Part shown: piece after piece, positions 25,727 through 37,729 of the stretch | Numbering within the stretch: the first letter of the stretch is position 1 | Layout of the letters: every line of letters starts with the position of its first letter | Origin: Rhizophagus irregularis | Lineage: Eukaryota > Glomeromycota > Glomeromycetes > Glomerales > Glomeraceae | DNA length: 64,000 nt | Assembly: GCF_026210795.1 (NCBI RefSeq) | Contig: NC_089441.1 | Coordinates: 4,278,001-4,342,000 of the forward strand | Reading direction: 5' to 3' | Position numbers and translations under genes: made by a program | Notes under the pieces: model-generated | Told to the model about the DNA's origin: nothing | Databases searched by the model: none | What the model saw: only the letters and a program-made list of their open reading frames with translations

Positions 25727-26555
25727 ATTCTCCACAGATGTACCAATTGCAAAATATTCCTTCTTAAATTTAGTATCAATTTTTTTCTCTACTTCTTTTT
25801 TCTTGAGATTTGCAACTTCAACAACAAAAAAAGGGATAAAGCTAAAACATGCGCAATAGCAATAAAATTATTATTTAATTTTCGATTAAAAGTTGTATGT
25901 GCATATTAATATTAATAATAATAAATTTTAAATAAAAGGTTTTGCAATTTAACTGATTTTTTAACTATTTTTATTATTAATGTTTCATAGTTATAAATAA
26001 AGTTTAATTCTTTATATAAATTTTAAAAATAAATAAAAAAATAATATTTGTTTTTATAGCTCCGGATAAGAAAATAATATATAAAGAAAAATTAACAAAA
26101 AAAAGGTATATAAAAAATATATATACAACATCGTAAACTGTTCATTCCTTCGATTAACATGCCCAGCAAAGTACAGAAGAAAAATATAAATGTACAATTA
26201 CAATGAACATGAAATAGAAGAATAAAATTAAAATTGAAATTAAATAACCTAAGAGAGAAAAAATTACTCTGCCCATTACAAAAGAAAAAAAATAATTTTT
26301 CTACCTCCATTACAGAAAAAATTAATGCAAAATAACTTCTTACTATTGTTAATGTTAACTCCAACTTTTTTTTTTTTATAATATGAGTGAATATTTTGGT
26401 AATTCTATTCTATCGTATTGAACGAGAAGAAAGCTAATACAATGTCAAAATCTTTGTAATTATAAAATCTCCTAGATATAAGTTAAATAAGTAATTGTAA
26501 TATGAAATATTGAAATAAAATAAATATATATAAAATATTTTACACTTAATAGTAA
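25727..26555. other. AT-rich intergenic region
   Basis: About 830 bp between the DUF2283 gene and the 3' end of the PAK gene. No exon or repeat border found. Confidence 0.5.
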
Positions 26556-29500
26556 TTATGGCTTGGTCTTAAATTTAAGCAAAGGAGCAAGATCTGATAG
26601 CGGACAAGCTTTCTTCAAAAATTCGTGCTAAAAGGAAGAATAAACAATGATATGTTAATTCATGTTACTATGTGGATCATATCAAAAATATGAATGAAAT
26701 ACATACTTCTAAAAGTTCCAAAGCGGTTGCTCTACTTTTAACATCTACGCACAAGCACACAGCTAAAAAGCTTTTAAGTTCTCGAGATAATTTTTCTGGC
26801 TTTTTCAATGTTGGGGTACCATTCGTGGCGATTAGATATAATGCTTTAAGCGGTTCTTCATCTAAATATGGTGGTTCATTTTCTATCATTTCAATTGCCA
26901 TAATTCCAAGTGACCAAATATCAACTTTGGCACCATATTCTTTTTGTTTCACTACTTCAGGTGCCATCCAATAAGGAGTTCCGACCATTGTTGCACGTTT
27001 ATTTTTTTGATCGGTTAATTTAGCACAAAAACCAAAATCGGCTATGATCATGATTATTAAATTTTTAAACATCAGTTAAAATCAATACGCTAAATTATGA
27101 TGAATAAAATTAAATCAAAAAACACTTACTAATTTTCACATGACCATATGCATCCAGTAGAACATTATCACTTTTAATATCACGGTGAATAATATTTTGC
27201 CCATGAAGATGTTGAAGTCCCTTGCATGTCTTAAATGAATTTTTAAAAAAAGGAATTGCATTTATAAATTGTATTTGATTAGAAAAAGTATTTTTATATT
27301 AAAAAATAAGATTTACCTCAAAGCATATAGCAGAAATTTGATCTTCCTCAAGCGTATTATTATCAATTACGTCCGTTAATGCACCACCTTCCATATATTC
27401 CATAACAACCCAAAGTTCATTACTTTTTACCAAGAATGAATCGAGGTAATTAACAATATTTGGATGTTGAGATTCTTTCATTACAAGAATTTCATTAACA
27501 ATAAGCTCTTTTCGAGGTTGATGTGAAAGATCCATTTGCTTTATAGCAACTTTAGCGCTTGTTGTTAGAGATTTAGCAACATATACAGATCCTGAAGCAC
27601 TATTATGTAATGGAATATAATATAATTAATTTGTGTAATAGATGGATGAAATATATATTGTTTTCTTATTTACCCTTGACCAACTTTCTTAATTTTACTA
27701 TAAATACTTGTCGGATCTCCTGATGATACTACTGATCTCAATTTCTCCATAATTTGTGCTTCTGTCATTGTGCTAATCCTTCTCTCAGTTGCAGATTTCT
27801 TTGGTGCTTGTTGTGGACTTGGTTGTTTTGGAGGAGGAGCAGTTTGAGCTGGCTTTGGTGGTTGATTAGACTCTTGTCGTTGGGGATATTGTTGTTTAGG
27901 TAGATTGGGACTAGATGAATTTTGTCGTTGAGGAGGATACCCTTTGGGCATTTGTTGTTGATTAACCACAGGCGGTGCTGGTGGTGGTGGATGTTGATAA
28001 GTTTGTGAAGATGCGGGTACACGTTGAGATGTTGGTGACATCATAGGCTGAGAAGTAGCTTGATTATATGGCTAAATACGAAAATTATACCGTTTTTTTT
28101 TTAAAAAAAACTATGTACATAATTTTTTTATTCATTATTTAAATCATAAAATAAACCTTACGGATGGGACAATTGGGGCAACATTTCCAGGATTTGACGG
28201 TAAACGCTGCATATTGTTTGCACTTAGCGTATTTTGTGGTCTTGGGGTAATTGGAGGGCGATTTGGTGAATTATCAGGCCGCTACAAAATAAGATAAAAA
28301 TAAATTTAAAAATATTATCATTTAAAACTAATATTCAAACGGAATTACTCAATTACTCACAGTATCTTCGTAATACATTTTCCGAGAAGAATCTGCAACA
28401 CCATTACCATTCCCAACCATTGTATTATTACCCATATTATTTGGTTGTAATACTCTTGGATCCAATGGTCTTCCATTCATACTATTGTTACCCATTCCAG
28501 TAATTCCACCTGGTGAAATTTTATTCATGTCATATCCATTATTATTCGGACTAGGATATAATTGATTCTTCACGGGCATATTATTTTTTGGTAATAAATC
28601 AGCCCATTTATTATTATCATCTTGCTGTCCAGGAAATCCAGGAATAGTGCCCATCATACCATCTTCAAAATCATCTCTTTTCTGATTTTCTGTATAAAAC
28701 TCTAATACTTCATAAACAGCTTGAGGATCTTTTTCATAATCCTCTTTTGTGATAGCAGAAGCTGTCAAAAGTTTTGTCCATTGTTCAGGCATTCCCTATA
28801 TTAACACGTAAAATGACAAAGGTGTTAAAATAAGAATAATAATAATAATAATAATAATATCTTCTAATAAAACATTGTAACATATATATTAATAAAGATC
28901 ATACTTACTGTGAACATTCCACTAACTGGATCGAAACCGACATGTACATTATGCACAAAATTTGTAGGATTTGATACTCCACTTAAGGGCGATCGCTAAA
29001 ATTTATTTTAAGATAATAAAGTTATTATATGATATATATAAATGTTCATAATAATTTTTCTTTTGAATTCATTGAATTCAAACGAACTTGATTAAAGAAA
29101 AGAAGGTTTTACTAACAAATTTGAAAATTCTTTAATACAAACTTAATATACACACAGGAATTGAAAAAAATATTTTGATATAAATTAAAATTAAAAATAA
29201 GGTAAAATAAAAATAATTTAAAGAAAATAAACTTACTGTATAAATTTCGTCCATCCAACTATATAGTTCCTCGTCATTTTTACAAGAAAGGTAATAAGTT
29301 TTTTCTTTAGTCTGTATTTCAAAACAATAAGGTTTTAAATCTGTCCGCGAAACATTCGTAATCTCTTTAAGGAAGATTAGTGCAACGGCTTGATATGTAT
29401 TCTAAATAATAAGAAAATAATAAATAACAATTTAGTAAACTGTTAACAAAAAGTAATTTTTTAATAATATTGTGAAAGTAAAATGATTTAACAAATATTT

Positions 29501-29666
29501 TATTCATTAAATTTTTTACTAGATGGCAGATGAACTAACATACCTCGTTACGATGAAAAGTAAGGGTCTGGTCTCTAAGCAACGTCCAACGTTTTGACCA
29601 TATCCAAGCCCTTAAACCATCTTCCTTCACTGAAATATATCCTTTTTTTACTACGTTGGTATTCAT
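26556..29666 (-). CDS. CLA4: PAK-family kinase with PH and CRIB domains (Cla4 type)
   Basis: Cdc42/Rac effector Ser/Thr kinase of the STE20 group, expected to act in polarity, septin organisation and hyphal growth at the membrane. Ten exons on the minus strand: 29666-29544, 29401-29237, 28995-28909, 28795-28361, 28281-28162, 28071-27674, 27599-27317, 27229-27130, 27041-26707, 26627-26556; 705 residues, all phases agree. PH domain in residues 1-96 ([20 protein letters not shown] to YSWMDEIYT). CRIB near 104: [17 protein letters not shown] Pro/Gln/Asn-rich linker follows. Kinase from about 430: [64 protein letters not shown], ending [20 protein letters not shown] domain before CRIB separates Cla4/Skm1 kinases from Ste20. 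Confidence 0.95.
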
Positions 29667-30848
29667 TGTACTCGTTTATAGACTCTGAATGAGAACTATT
29701 AACGATGCTTCAGTTAATAGCTCAAACCGTACTAATAATTCGAAGTTCACTCGCAACTTTTTGGTAAATAAGTGGGTGACACCAAGACGGGGGAACTACA
29801 TATATAGTTCGAAATTTTTGGATACAGCAACTTTTTAGTAGCACAGTAAAAAATACTAAAATAAGCAAAGAAATAAAATTTTTACTATTTGCACAACAAA
29901 AATCAAACTAAATAAAGCATAATATTAGAGAAAAAATTTGGTATTGTAATTTAACCCCCAAGATCATCACAAACGCGTGCCGCATGTGACTTTATATGAT
30001 TAATGTTGAACAGAAGAAATCTTTACTGCAGGACTTTGTGACACTCAATTAGGAAAACAATAATATAAATATCGAGAGGGTTTTCTTTGTTTTTTACTCA
30101 TCAAAAAAAACACTGAAAAATTGAATATATTAGAACCAACAACTATTTTAAGATTTAATGTCAATCTTAATAAATAATAATTTTCTCGAACAAATTAAAA
30201 AACTTTTACATTATGTTGATCTGCTATTTGTGATTTTTTTTAAATTATTTAAACAAACAGAAATCTTAAAAAATACAATGCAAATATTAATTAAGTTGGC
30301 CGGTAGTATTTCCAAAAGTCGTAATGTGATCATATCACGCGAAATTAGCCCTTCTTAATGTTTGTTACGCTAAAAAACACCTGTATACTAATGTTCATTA
30401 CGCAAATTACGCAAAATTCTCTCTAGTTTGACAAAAAGAGTTACCCATTATTATTAAATATAATGTTGATTTTCCCCGGCAAAATAAAAATCTTTAAATC
30501 ATAATAAATCCAGAATTTGATTGGTTATACATTTAAAACGAAAGAATATAATTATTTACCAAATTCGCATTTGATTATATAAGTTACGTTGTTTCAATAA
30601 TAACAAGAGTTAAAACTTCTGAAAATAGAGGAAAGGTATAATTATATCATCTAAAATTAGATTTTATAAACGTTTTATAAAAATAAATCCTTGGCATTTC
30701 AATTACATTAAAGTTATATTATTTATTAATTTTTAATTTAATAAATATAAAATTATGCAAACATACTGTATAAGTACATATTAATAATATCTTTCAAATA
30801 TTAAACATTTATTAATGTAAAAGAACTTTTACAAACAAATATTGCATA
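29667..30848. other. upstream region of the PAK gene and intergenic DNA
   Basis: Less AT-rich near 29690-29800 (probable 5' UTR/promoter of the PAK gene, containing GGGTGACACCAAGACGGGGG). Beyond 30060 it is AT-rich without a convincing exon. Confidence 0.4.
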
Positions 30849-32132
30849 CAGTCAAACTCCGTATGCTGAGATCCATATGAACATCGACGCACTTTCCGCT
30901 ATTAAATTTTATTGGCCAAAATTCTGCTACTGATTTTGTGGTACTCTAAAATTACCGAACTTTTAAAATAAAAAAACTTTTAAATACTATTAAAAATATA
31001 TTAAAAAGATTCTAAATAATAAATAAAGCTAAATCCGATAAAATTAATATTCTTAAAAGGAAAATTAAAACTTTTTTTTTCTTAATTAAGAAAATTTAAA
31101 TTATTTATTAAAATTAAGGATTTGATCTATTTTATTAATCACCGATTCATAGTACTATCATGAAATTTGATGATTACAACAACGTAAACTCCCTTTTTAC
31201 TATAATGAATGTGCAACCTTTTTGCCTATTCTATTTTCTTATAATTTTCTGTATATAGATTATAAATTTATGATATATAAATGATATTTTAACAATTTTA
31301 ATGTTTACTATACTAATTATGCCATTATGCAAAAAGCACATATTTGATATGCATATAATATAAACTCCATTTTTACAGTAAATAAATGTTAATGTGCAAT
31401 TTTTTTAGCTTTATATCCTTTTCCTTAAGTTTTTTACTGATTTTATATAATATAAATAAATTTTTGTAATTATAGTATTTGTGTATATATTTATTGCAGG
31501 ATTCAAGATATCTAACATATAACTTATAACTGGTTTGCACTAAAATAGGATTCTGAAATTCTTGTATAAGTAAGGTTCCAAAAATATTTTTATTAATAGC
31601 TTTAAGCAAGAGTTTTTATTATAATTGCTAAGTATTTAACTTTGAAAATAATATAAAATAAGCAAATTTAATCTTCTAATTTAATTAAACTTTTATTCTA
31701 AATTTTTTTATAATTAATTAGCTTTATTTTTTAAATTAAAAATAAAATATTACATCAATAATATTAACAAAATTATTTTAATAATAAATAATTTTAATAA
31801 TTTAAAGATATTTTAGTATTAAATAAAAATATTATAATATATATAAAAAAAGATGGAGATTTTTAATACTCTTATATAAATCTATTAGTTTGAACATTTT
31901 ATAAAAAAAACACCTATAAAAATGATATACAATCGCACCTCCACATGACAGATCATTTTTATATGTGCAATTTTTTCATTAAAATGAAATATAAATAAAA
32001 GTGAATTTAAATAAATATTCTCTCTAATTGCTAATATTGATTTTTCTATTGGTTGTTCTTTAAGTGCACACTCTTCCTAACTGCATATGCATAGCCAAGC
32101 TTCAGGTACGTGCACTTATGGAGGTGTAACTG
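30849..32132. mobile_element. degenerate Tc1/pogo-like non-autonomous element (candidate)
   Basis: The left end reads CAGTCAAACTCCGTA and the right end, reverse-complemented, CAGTTACACCTCCATA; both are flanked by TA (30847-30848 and 32133-32134), as expected for Tc1/mariner/pogo insertions. Internal repeats of the end sequence occur (AAACTCC-TTTTTAC near 31183 and 31361, CACCTCCACATGAC near 31937). No transposase frame survives in the 1.28 kb. The terminal repeats are imperfect, so this is a candidate only. Confidence 0.35.
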
Positions 32133-33488
32133 TACTAATTAATGTAGAAAATGTGTTGCCTTTAAGAAATGTTAAATAATCAACTGTAAAAATAAAAAAA
32201 TCTATATAACTTATCAATCTATTGTATTCTTTTATCTTAATTCTATTGTTGAACAGATCCTAATTATTAATAACAAATCATATAAAGAGATAGACTAATT
32301 AACTTTATCATATATTTACTTATTAATAGATTTTATTCTTTAAATACTCTGTACACCACATACTACATCACATATAAATTAATCATATATCTAAGAGATA
32401 ATCCATGCCTCTTTATTAATATAAAGAGTATCAGATATATTTGGCTGATTTTATAGGCTATTGATTAATCATTATGATTCAATAATTCTATATATAAAGA
32501 ATTTTGGCAAATATAAAATTTGTAATAATATTCTTCAAAGAAAATTTTCAATTTACCTTTAAGTTTTTTATGAAGATTCAAGTTAATATAGAAAATACAT
32601 AATAAATAATTTGTTTTAAAATGTATTTTCTTGATTATACTAATTAAAAATAAGCCTAAATTGGTAAATATAATTCCAAAATTAATATTTGCTTCTTTAA
32701 ATAATGTTATTAGAATCCATCAAAAGGTATCTAATATTTCATTTTTTATAATTGCAAAAATTATAATAGGATCTGAAAATTACTAAAACAACTTAGATTT
32801 TATATAGCCAAAATTTTAAAATACAATATTTTAATTAATATTACATCTAAAAAATGAATTATATATCAAAATATTCATTTTGTTAAAATGAATTAAAATC
32901 ATTAAAATCCAATTACTAAATTCTGAAATAGCAAAATTTGAAGTTAAAATCCACATATAATTTTATATATTTGAAACAGAAATTAATTATAAGATTTATA
33001 TAATTCAAATCTAAATTTTTTTAGTAATTTTTGAAATCCTACTATGATTCTTAATTTGAAATGATTATTAATAACAACAACAATATAAAGTATCATTTGA
33101 AACTGATTTGTATTTGATATAGTAATATCCAAAAAATATAATATTATAAAATCAGTCTATTATTGTAATGACATTCACAATAAATAATTTAATTTTCTGA
33201 ATAAAGATTCCAATTGTAATTTAACAATTCATAATGGATCTGAATATTTCTTATCTAATAGTATTTGTAATATTTGAAATGTATCTAAATCACCTGAATT
33301 GTTTTGAAGCTAAAATTGATATACTGTATTATATAAATCTTTTTTAAAAATAGTATATCTAGAATAGTTATATATAAATAATAGGTAAATAAATTTAAAA
33401 TTTATTTATTCTTATATGATATATTTTTTTATATTAGATAACATTTCTATTTGAAGTTAATTTTTAAAATCTTAAAGCCATTTCTTGT
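32133..33488. other. AT-rich intergenic region
   Basis: About 1.35 kb of A/T-rich DNA between a transposon candidate and the composite retroelement. No gene or clear repeat found. Confidence 0.5.
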
Positions 33489-33516
33489 ATATTTAAAATA
33501 AGAAAAGGGTTGATCT

Positions 33517-33584
33517 TCGCAGCTCGTTGGTTAGTCGTGAGTCTCTCAGAAACCTGAGTATGATAAGGTTGCAGGTTCGATTCC
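33517..33584 (+). promoter_or_regulatory. internal Pol III A and B boxes of the retroelement
   Basis: A-box-like TCGCAGCTCGTTGG at 33517-33530 and a perfect B box GGTTCGATTCC at 33574-33584. The region between does not fold into a proper tRNA: the stem CTCAG/CTGAG closes a 4-nt loop and the T-stem mismatches, so this is a tRNA-derived promoter and not a tRNA gene. Confidence 0.65.
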
Positions 33585-33720
33585 ACTGATCACGGAAATT
33601 AAAAGAATTTTACTGCAGACACTACTACCAATAGTGTAAAGGTACAGGGATTAGTGTAGACTGGACTGCATCATGGTGAATTAGTATATACCAGTCAGCG
33701 GCATATTTAAATAAAGGGTC

Positions 33721-35058
33721 ATGGTGTCTAGTGCTCCTAACAGATCGATTCAGACCGGATTCAGCTTAAATCTGATCTGATCTGATTTTTATTTTAATAG
33801 ATCTGATCTGATCTGAATCTGATCAGATCTGGTTCAATTTGATCCGAATCTGGTTCAGATCTGGTCCTTGTCCTAAAAAAAGGAAGGGAACGTTAATTAC
33901 GTTCCCTCAAGTAAAAAGAAAAAAAACAAAAAAAAGAAACGAACTTACCATAGTTCATTTTTTTTTTGAATCCTGGTCGTTCAGCTTTGTCTCACGTCCA
34001 GGTTTCCTAAAAAAAGGAAAGGAGACGTTAATTAGTACGTTCTCTTAAGTAAAAATAAAAATAAAAATAAAAAAGAAACGAAACTATAGTTTGTTACTTT
34101 TTTTGGAATCCTAGTCGTTGTTCGTCTCGTCCAAGGTTTCTAAAAAAAAAGAAAGGGAACGTTAATTACGTTCCCTTAAGTAAAATAAAAAAACAAAAAA
34201 AAGAAATGAACTTACGTAGTTCATTCTTTTTTGAATCCTGGTCGTTCAGCTTCGTCTCACATCCAGGTTTCCTAAAAAAAAGAAAGGGAACGTTAATTAG
34301 TACGTTCCCTTAAGTAAAAAAAAATAAAATAAAATAAAAGAAACGAACTTACCATAGTTCGTTCTTTTAAATCCTGGTCGTTCCTTCGTCTCACGTCCAG
34401 GTTTCCTAAAAAAAAAGAAAGGGAACGTTAATTACGTTCCCTTAAGTAAAAAAATAAAATAAAAATAAAAGAAACGAACTTACTATAGTGCGTTCTTTTT
34501 TTAAATCCTGGTCGTTCATTGTCACGACATCAAGGTTTCCTAAAAAAAGAAAGGGAACGTTAATTACGTTCCCTTAAATAAAAAATAAATAAAAAAAATA
34601 AAAAAAAGGAACGAACTTACCATAGTTCGTTCATTTTTTTTAAATCCTGGTCGTGTCGTTAGGCTTCGTTCGTCTAGGCTTCCTACTAAAGAAGGGAACC
34701 GTTAATTACGTTACTTCGAAGTAAAAAAAACAAAAAAAAAAGAAACGAACTTACCTAGTTCGTTCTTTTAAATCTTGGTCGTCCGGCTTCGTCCGTTCGT
34801 CCAGGAATCCAGGAAAAGTAAATTAAAAAAAAAATTTTTTTTTTTTTTATTTAAAAAAAAATCTGATCTGAATCTGTTCAGATCGGATCAGATTTTCTTG
34901 TGTTATGATCTGATCTGATCCAAAATTGATCGGATCAGATTTTTTTTAAATCTGATCTGATCTACGAATCAGAATTTTGAAAACCGAACTGGATCTGACT
35001 CAGATCAAATCTGCGGATCCAGATCAGATCGGATTTTTTTCGGAGCACTAATGGTGTC
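33721..35058. mobile_element. hAT-type non-autonomous DNA element nested in the retroelement
   Basis: A perfect 8-bp direct repeat ATGGTGTC (33721-33728 and 35051-35058) flanks inverted ends TAGTGCTCC (33729-33737) and GGAGCACTA (35042-35050). An 8-bp target duplication and a terminus of this form fit the hAT superfamily. Both subterminal regions are packed with GATCTGATC-type motifs in direct and inverted order, like hAT transposase-binding repeats. The 1,322-bp element has no transposase ORF; its centre is a tandem array. Deleting it plus one duplication restores a continuous host retroelement. Confidence 0.8.
33872..34810. repeat. ~133-bp tandem array with internal hairpins
   Basis: Seven copies start at about 33872, 34006, 34139, 34271, 34405, 34539 and 34682. 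Each carries CCTAAAAAAA, the palindrome GGGAACGT-TAATT-ACGTTCCC, a GAACGAAC/GTTCGTTC inverted pair around TTACCATA, and ATCCTGGTCGTTC...CGTCCAGG. The last copy is degenerate. The array fills the middle of the hAT-type element. Confidence 0.85.
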
Positions 35059-35926
35059 CTCCTAGCGTTTCCTATGAGGCCATTAGGAAGCCTATTGTCC
35101 TATCTGAATGGTCACTGCTTGCATACCATCTGGGTGAGCTCTTGTCTTGGTGGTCACTTTACGATACCGTTAAGGATGTGGTAAACTTTACTTGTGGGGT
35201 TCTTACTAGTATTGTCATATAGATGGTAAAGTCTCCGAGTGCGATGTCTTAGCAGTAGTTTACCTTCTAATAGGTTTAGGCTGATTGGAGACGTTCGTAT
35301 TATTTCACAGGTATATAAGGTTAAGGTGAAAAGAGTTCGATTATCAGTAAATTTGACGTACTAGTGGGTGATCACAGGGTAGCTGGGTTGATTCTTTATA
35401 ATAAAGGGGTGATCATACCCTTGGCTTAGCTTACTGTCCAGGTAGTCACTGCTATTACTACCAGGGAATTTACAACTATGGTGGGCTGGTATAGTAATCG
35501 CGACCTGTAGTAGGCTTTGAGTGAGGCCATATTAGTAGTCTTAGTATTGCAGTACCTCTAAACTAACCATCATGGAAGGACTTCTAGATGTCTGCTCCGT
35601 TATATCTGCTGTACGTGGGTGGTTCGTCACTTCGACAGGCGCTAGTGGGTAGCATAACTGTGTCGAAACCCTACACCACCAGCAATCCATCTTTATGCGT
35701 ATAAACTTGGTTCGTCTTCCCAGTATGGAGATAGTGGGGATAGTGGAGACGTACATCCGATTACTTCTAAATAATTAGAGTAGGTGCTTGGTTAGTTGTC
35801 GCTCAACGGTAAGAGTGCATTTCCGCAACTTTGGTTGTAGTGCTCCCTCCATGTAGCTCTGGTGAACCGGCTATGCTGATATCTCCTAAAACATAAAAAA
35901 AAAAAAAAAAATATTTAAAATAAGAA

Positions 35927-37263
35927 TATAATTATAATTATTAATAAATAAATTAATTTTAATAATATTACTTATCTTAAAATAAGCAACATTAAGTTTT
36001 TATAAATATTGTGTAAATTATGAAATTGTATTTTGTCTTTTAATTAAATTGAAAGATATTTGTAAATTATTACTAATTATAATTACTTAATTTTAAACAT
36101 TCATAAAAAATATAGTATATTATTATAAAAGACTATCATATAAAATCTATAATTAATAATAAAAAATATTAGAGAAAGCTAATAATGTACTATGAATTAT
36201 GGATCACTGTAAATGTGACTATTAATACAAGATATATAAACTATTTATCAGTTAAAAAAAGGTTTTTATTTTTTATCACATTTGCGTTATGTTATATTTC
36301 TATAATATGTTAAATATAAAAGTCAAAAAATAACATTCTAAATCCTTTTTGATATATTAAGAAAACTTGTAGAGTGATCAAAAATATACATAGTATAAGG
36401 TTTTTTATAGTACATAGTAAATGCATAAGGTTTTACACCAAGATTTTTTAAAAAATAAAAAATTATAATAAAGTAAATGATCAATATAATTAATATATAA
36501 AATTTACTAAAAAAGGAAGATGTGACATATTACAGACGCAAAAAAAAATATATTTTTAAAAAAATATATTTATAGGTTTGAATTTTATATGCAAATGTAT
36601 TGCAACATACCTTTTATAATATCTCATATATAAAAGTCAAAAACACTATTTTAAATTATACTTTAGTTTTTAAATAAAGTTGTAAAGTAAGCAAAAATAC
36701 ATATAATATATTTTTTTAAAAGCTTTATAATATATACATAAAGTTTATATAATATTTATTCAAAAATTAGATAAGAAATGATCAATATATTTACTATTAT
36801 AAGAAAATTACCAAAAAAAAAAATATGTTGCTACATATTCACATAAAAATATTTCTTCTTATATTTATTTATCATTTAAAAAATTTTTTAGAAAAAATTT
36901 ATTATTTATCATTAAAAAAAATCAATAATATTGATCAAATAAAATTTTTTTCTAAATTTTGAATGCAAGGAATAATGAAAAAAATTTGTGAGACATATTC
37001 CTCATAACAATTGGTTTTTTGAAATATAGTAATAGGATAAAGGCAGTTGAACAATATCCTAAAATATCTATATCTGTTCAATATGAAATAAATATATTAA
37101 TTACTAATTACATATATCATTAAAAATATTTAACATTAATTACAATTATTATAATAATTATTAATTTAAAGAAAATAATTTAAATTAATAGCCAATCATT
37201 CTCTAATCACATGATAAAAATTATATTCATGATTGACATGTCCCTGATTGTATTACATCTGTA
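35927..37263. other. AT-rich region with a diverged ~300-bp duplication
   Basis: No gene. Segments 36290-36535 and about 36600-36830 align loosely (shared order of TATAAAAGTCAAAAA, TAAAGTAAATGATCAATAT-like and GACATATTACA/CTACATATTCA blocks), suggesting an old tandem duplication. Confidence 0.35.
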
Positions 37264-37451
37264 TTAAAGTTGCTTGTCGAAATTAGTGAATTTCGTCATG
37301 TCAAAATTGTCAAAATTATTTTTCCATTTCGTCATTTGCATTTTAGTTAATTTTAATAATAAAATAATTTCATCATTTCGTCATGTCGAAATGTCGAAAT
37401 TATTTTTACCATTTCGACAATGGCCTTTTTATTTTCAGCAAGCAACTTTAA
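37264..37451. mobile_element. 188-bp MITE
   Basis: A perfect 13-bp terminal inverted repeat TTAAAGTTGCTTG (37264-37276; complement at 37439-37451) is bounded by direct repeats TCTGTA (37258-37263 and 37452-37457). The interior is filled with copies of TCGAAATT/ATTTCGTCATGTC and has no ORF. The superfamily is unclear. Confidence 0.65.
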
Positions 37452-37482
37452 TCTGTATATATAATCATTTCATCAGTAATTT

Positions 37483-37729
37483 GTTATTTATTATGATTAT
37501 AGCAGGCTAGTAAATATGACTATATGTGATTACGTGTTGTACTCATATACTCATTATTACGTGACTTGCTGTAAAATTACTATATAAGGCAAGTCATATA
37601 ACACGCGTTGCTGTGGATTACTATATAAGGTAATGGTACAGTAATCACATATTAGTAAGTACATGAGTACATGGTATAACAAATAATATAACTATATTTA
37701 CTAATTTGCTGTAGCTTATAATAAATAAC
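37483..37729. mobile_element. 247-bp foldback element
   Basis: The left arm 37483-37553 (GTTATTTATTATGATTATAG onward) pairs with the inverted right arm 37660-37729 with scattered mismatches, an imperfect hairpin with ~70-nt arms. The loop has ATTACTATATAAGG twice. It sits 32 bp from the preceding MITE. No clear target duplication. Confidence 0.55.

Larger units (their letters stand above)
33489..35926 (+). mobile_element. poly(A)-tailed SINE-like retroelement with 16-bp target duplications
   Basis: The 16-mer ATATTTAAAATAAGAA occurs at 33489-33504 and 35911-35926 and exactly brackets a GC-richer block that ends in a run of 16 A (35895-35910). This is the signature of target-primed reverse transcription. 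The element (33505-35910) starts with tRNA-like Pol III promoter boxes and, without the nested hAT-type element, is about 1,076 bp with no long ORF. Near its 3' end (35800-35835) GTCGCTCAACGGTAAGAGTG resembles a tRNA D-arm. It is very long for a SINE; it may be a composite SINE or another retroposed non-coding RNA. It must depend on LINE machinery encoded elsewhere. Confidence 0.75.

Noticed and set aside
33505-33600. A tRNA gene suggested by the B box GGTTCGATTCC
   Set aside because: The cloverleaf does not form: the T-stem has mismatches and the central stem has a 4-nt loop with no anticodon loop. Interpreted as the Pol III promoter of a retroelement.
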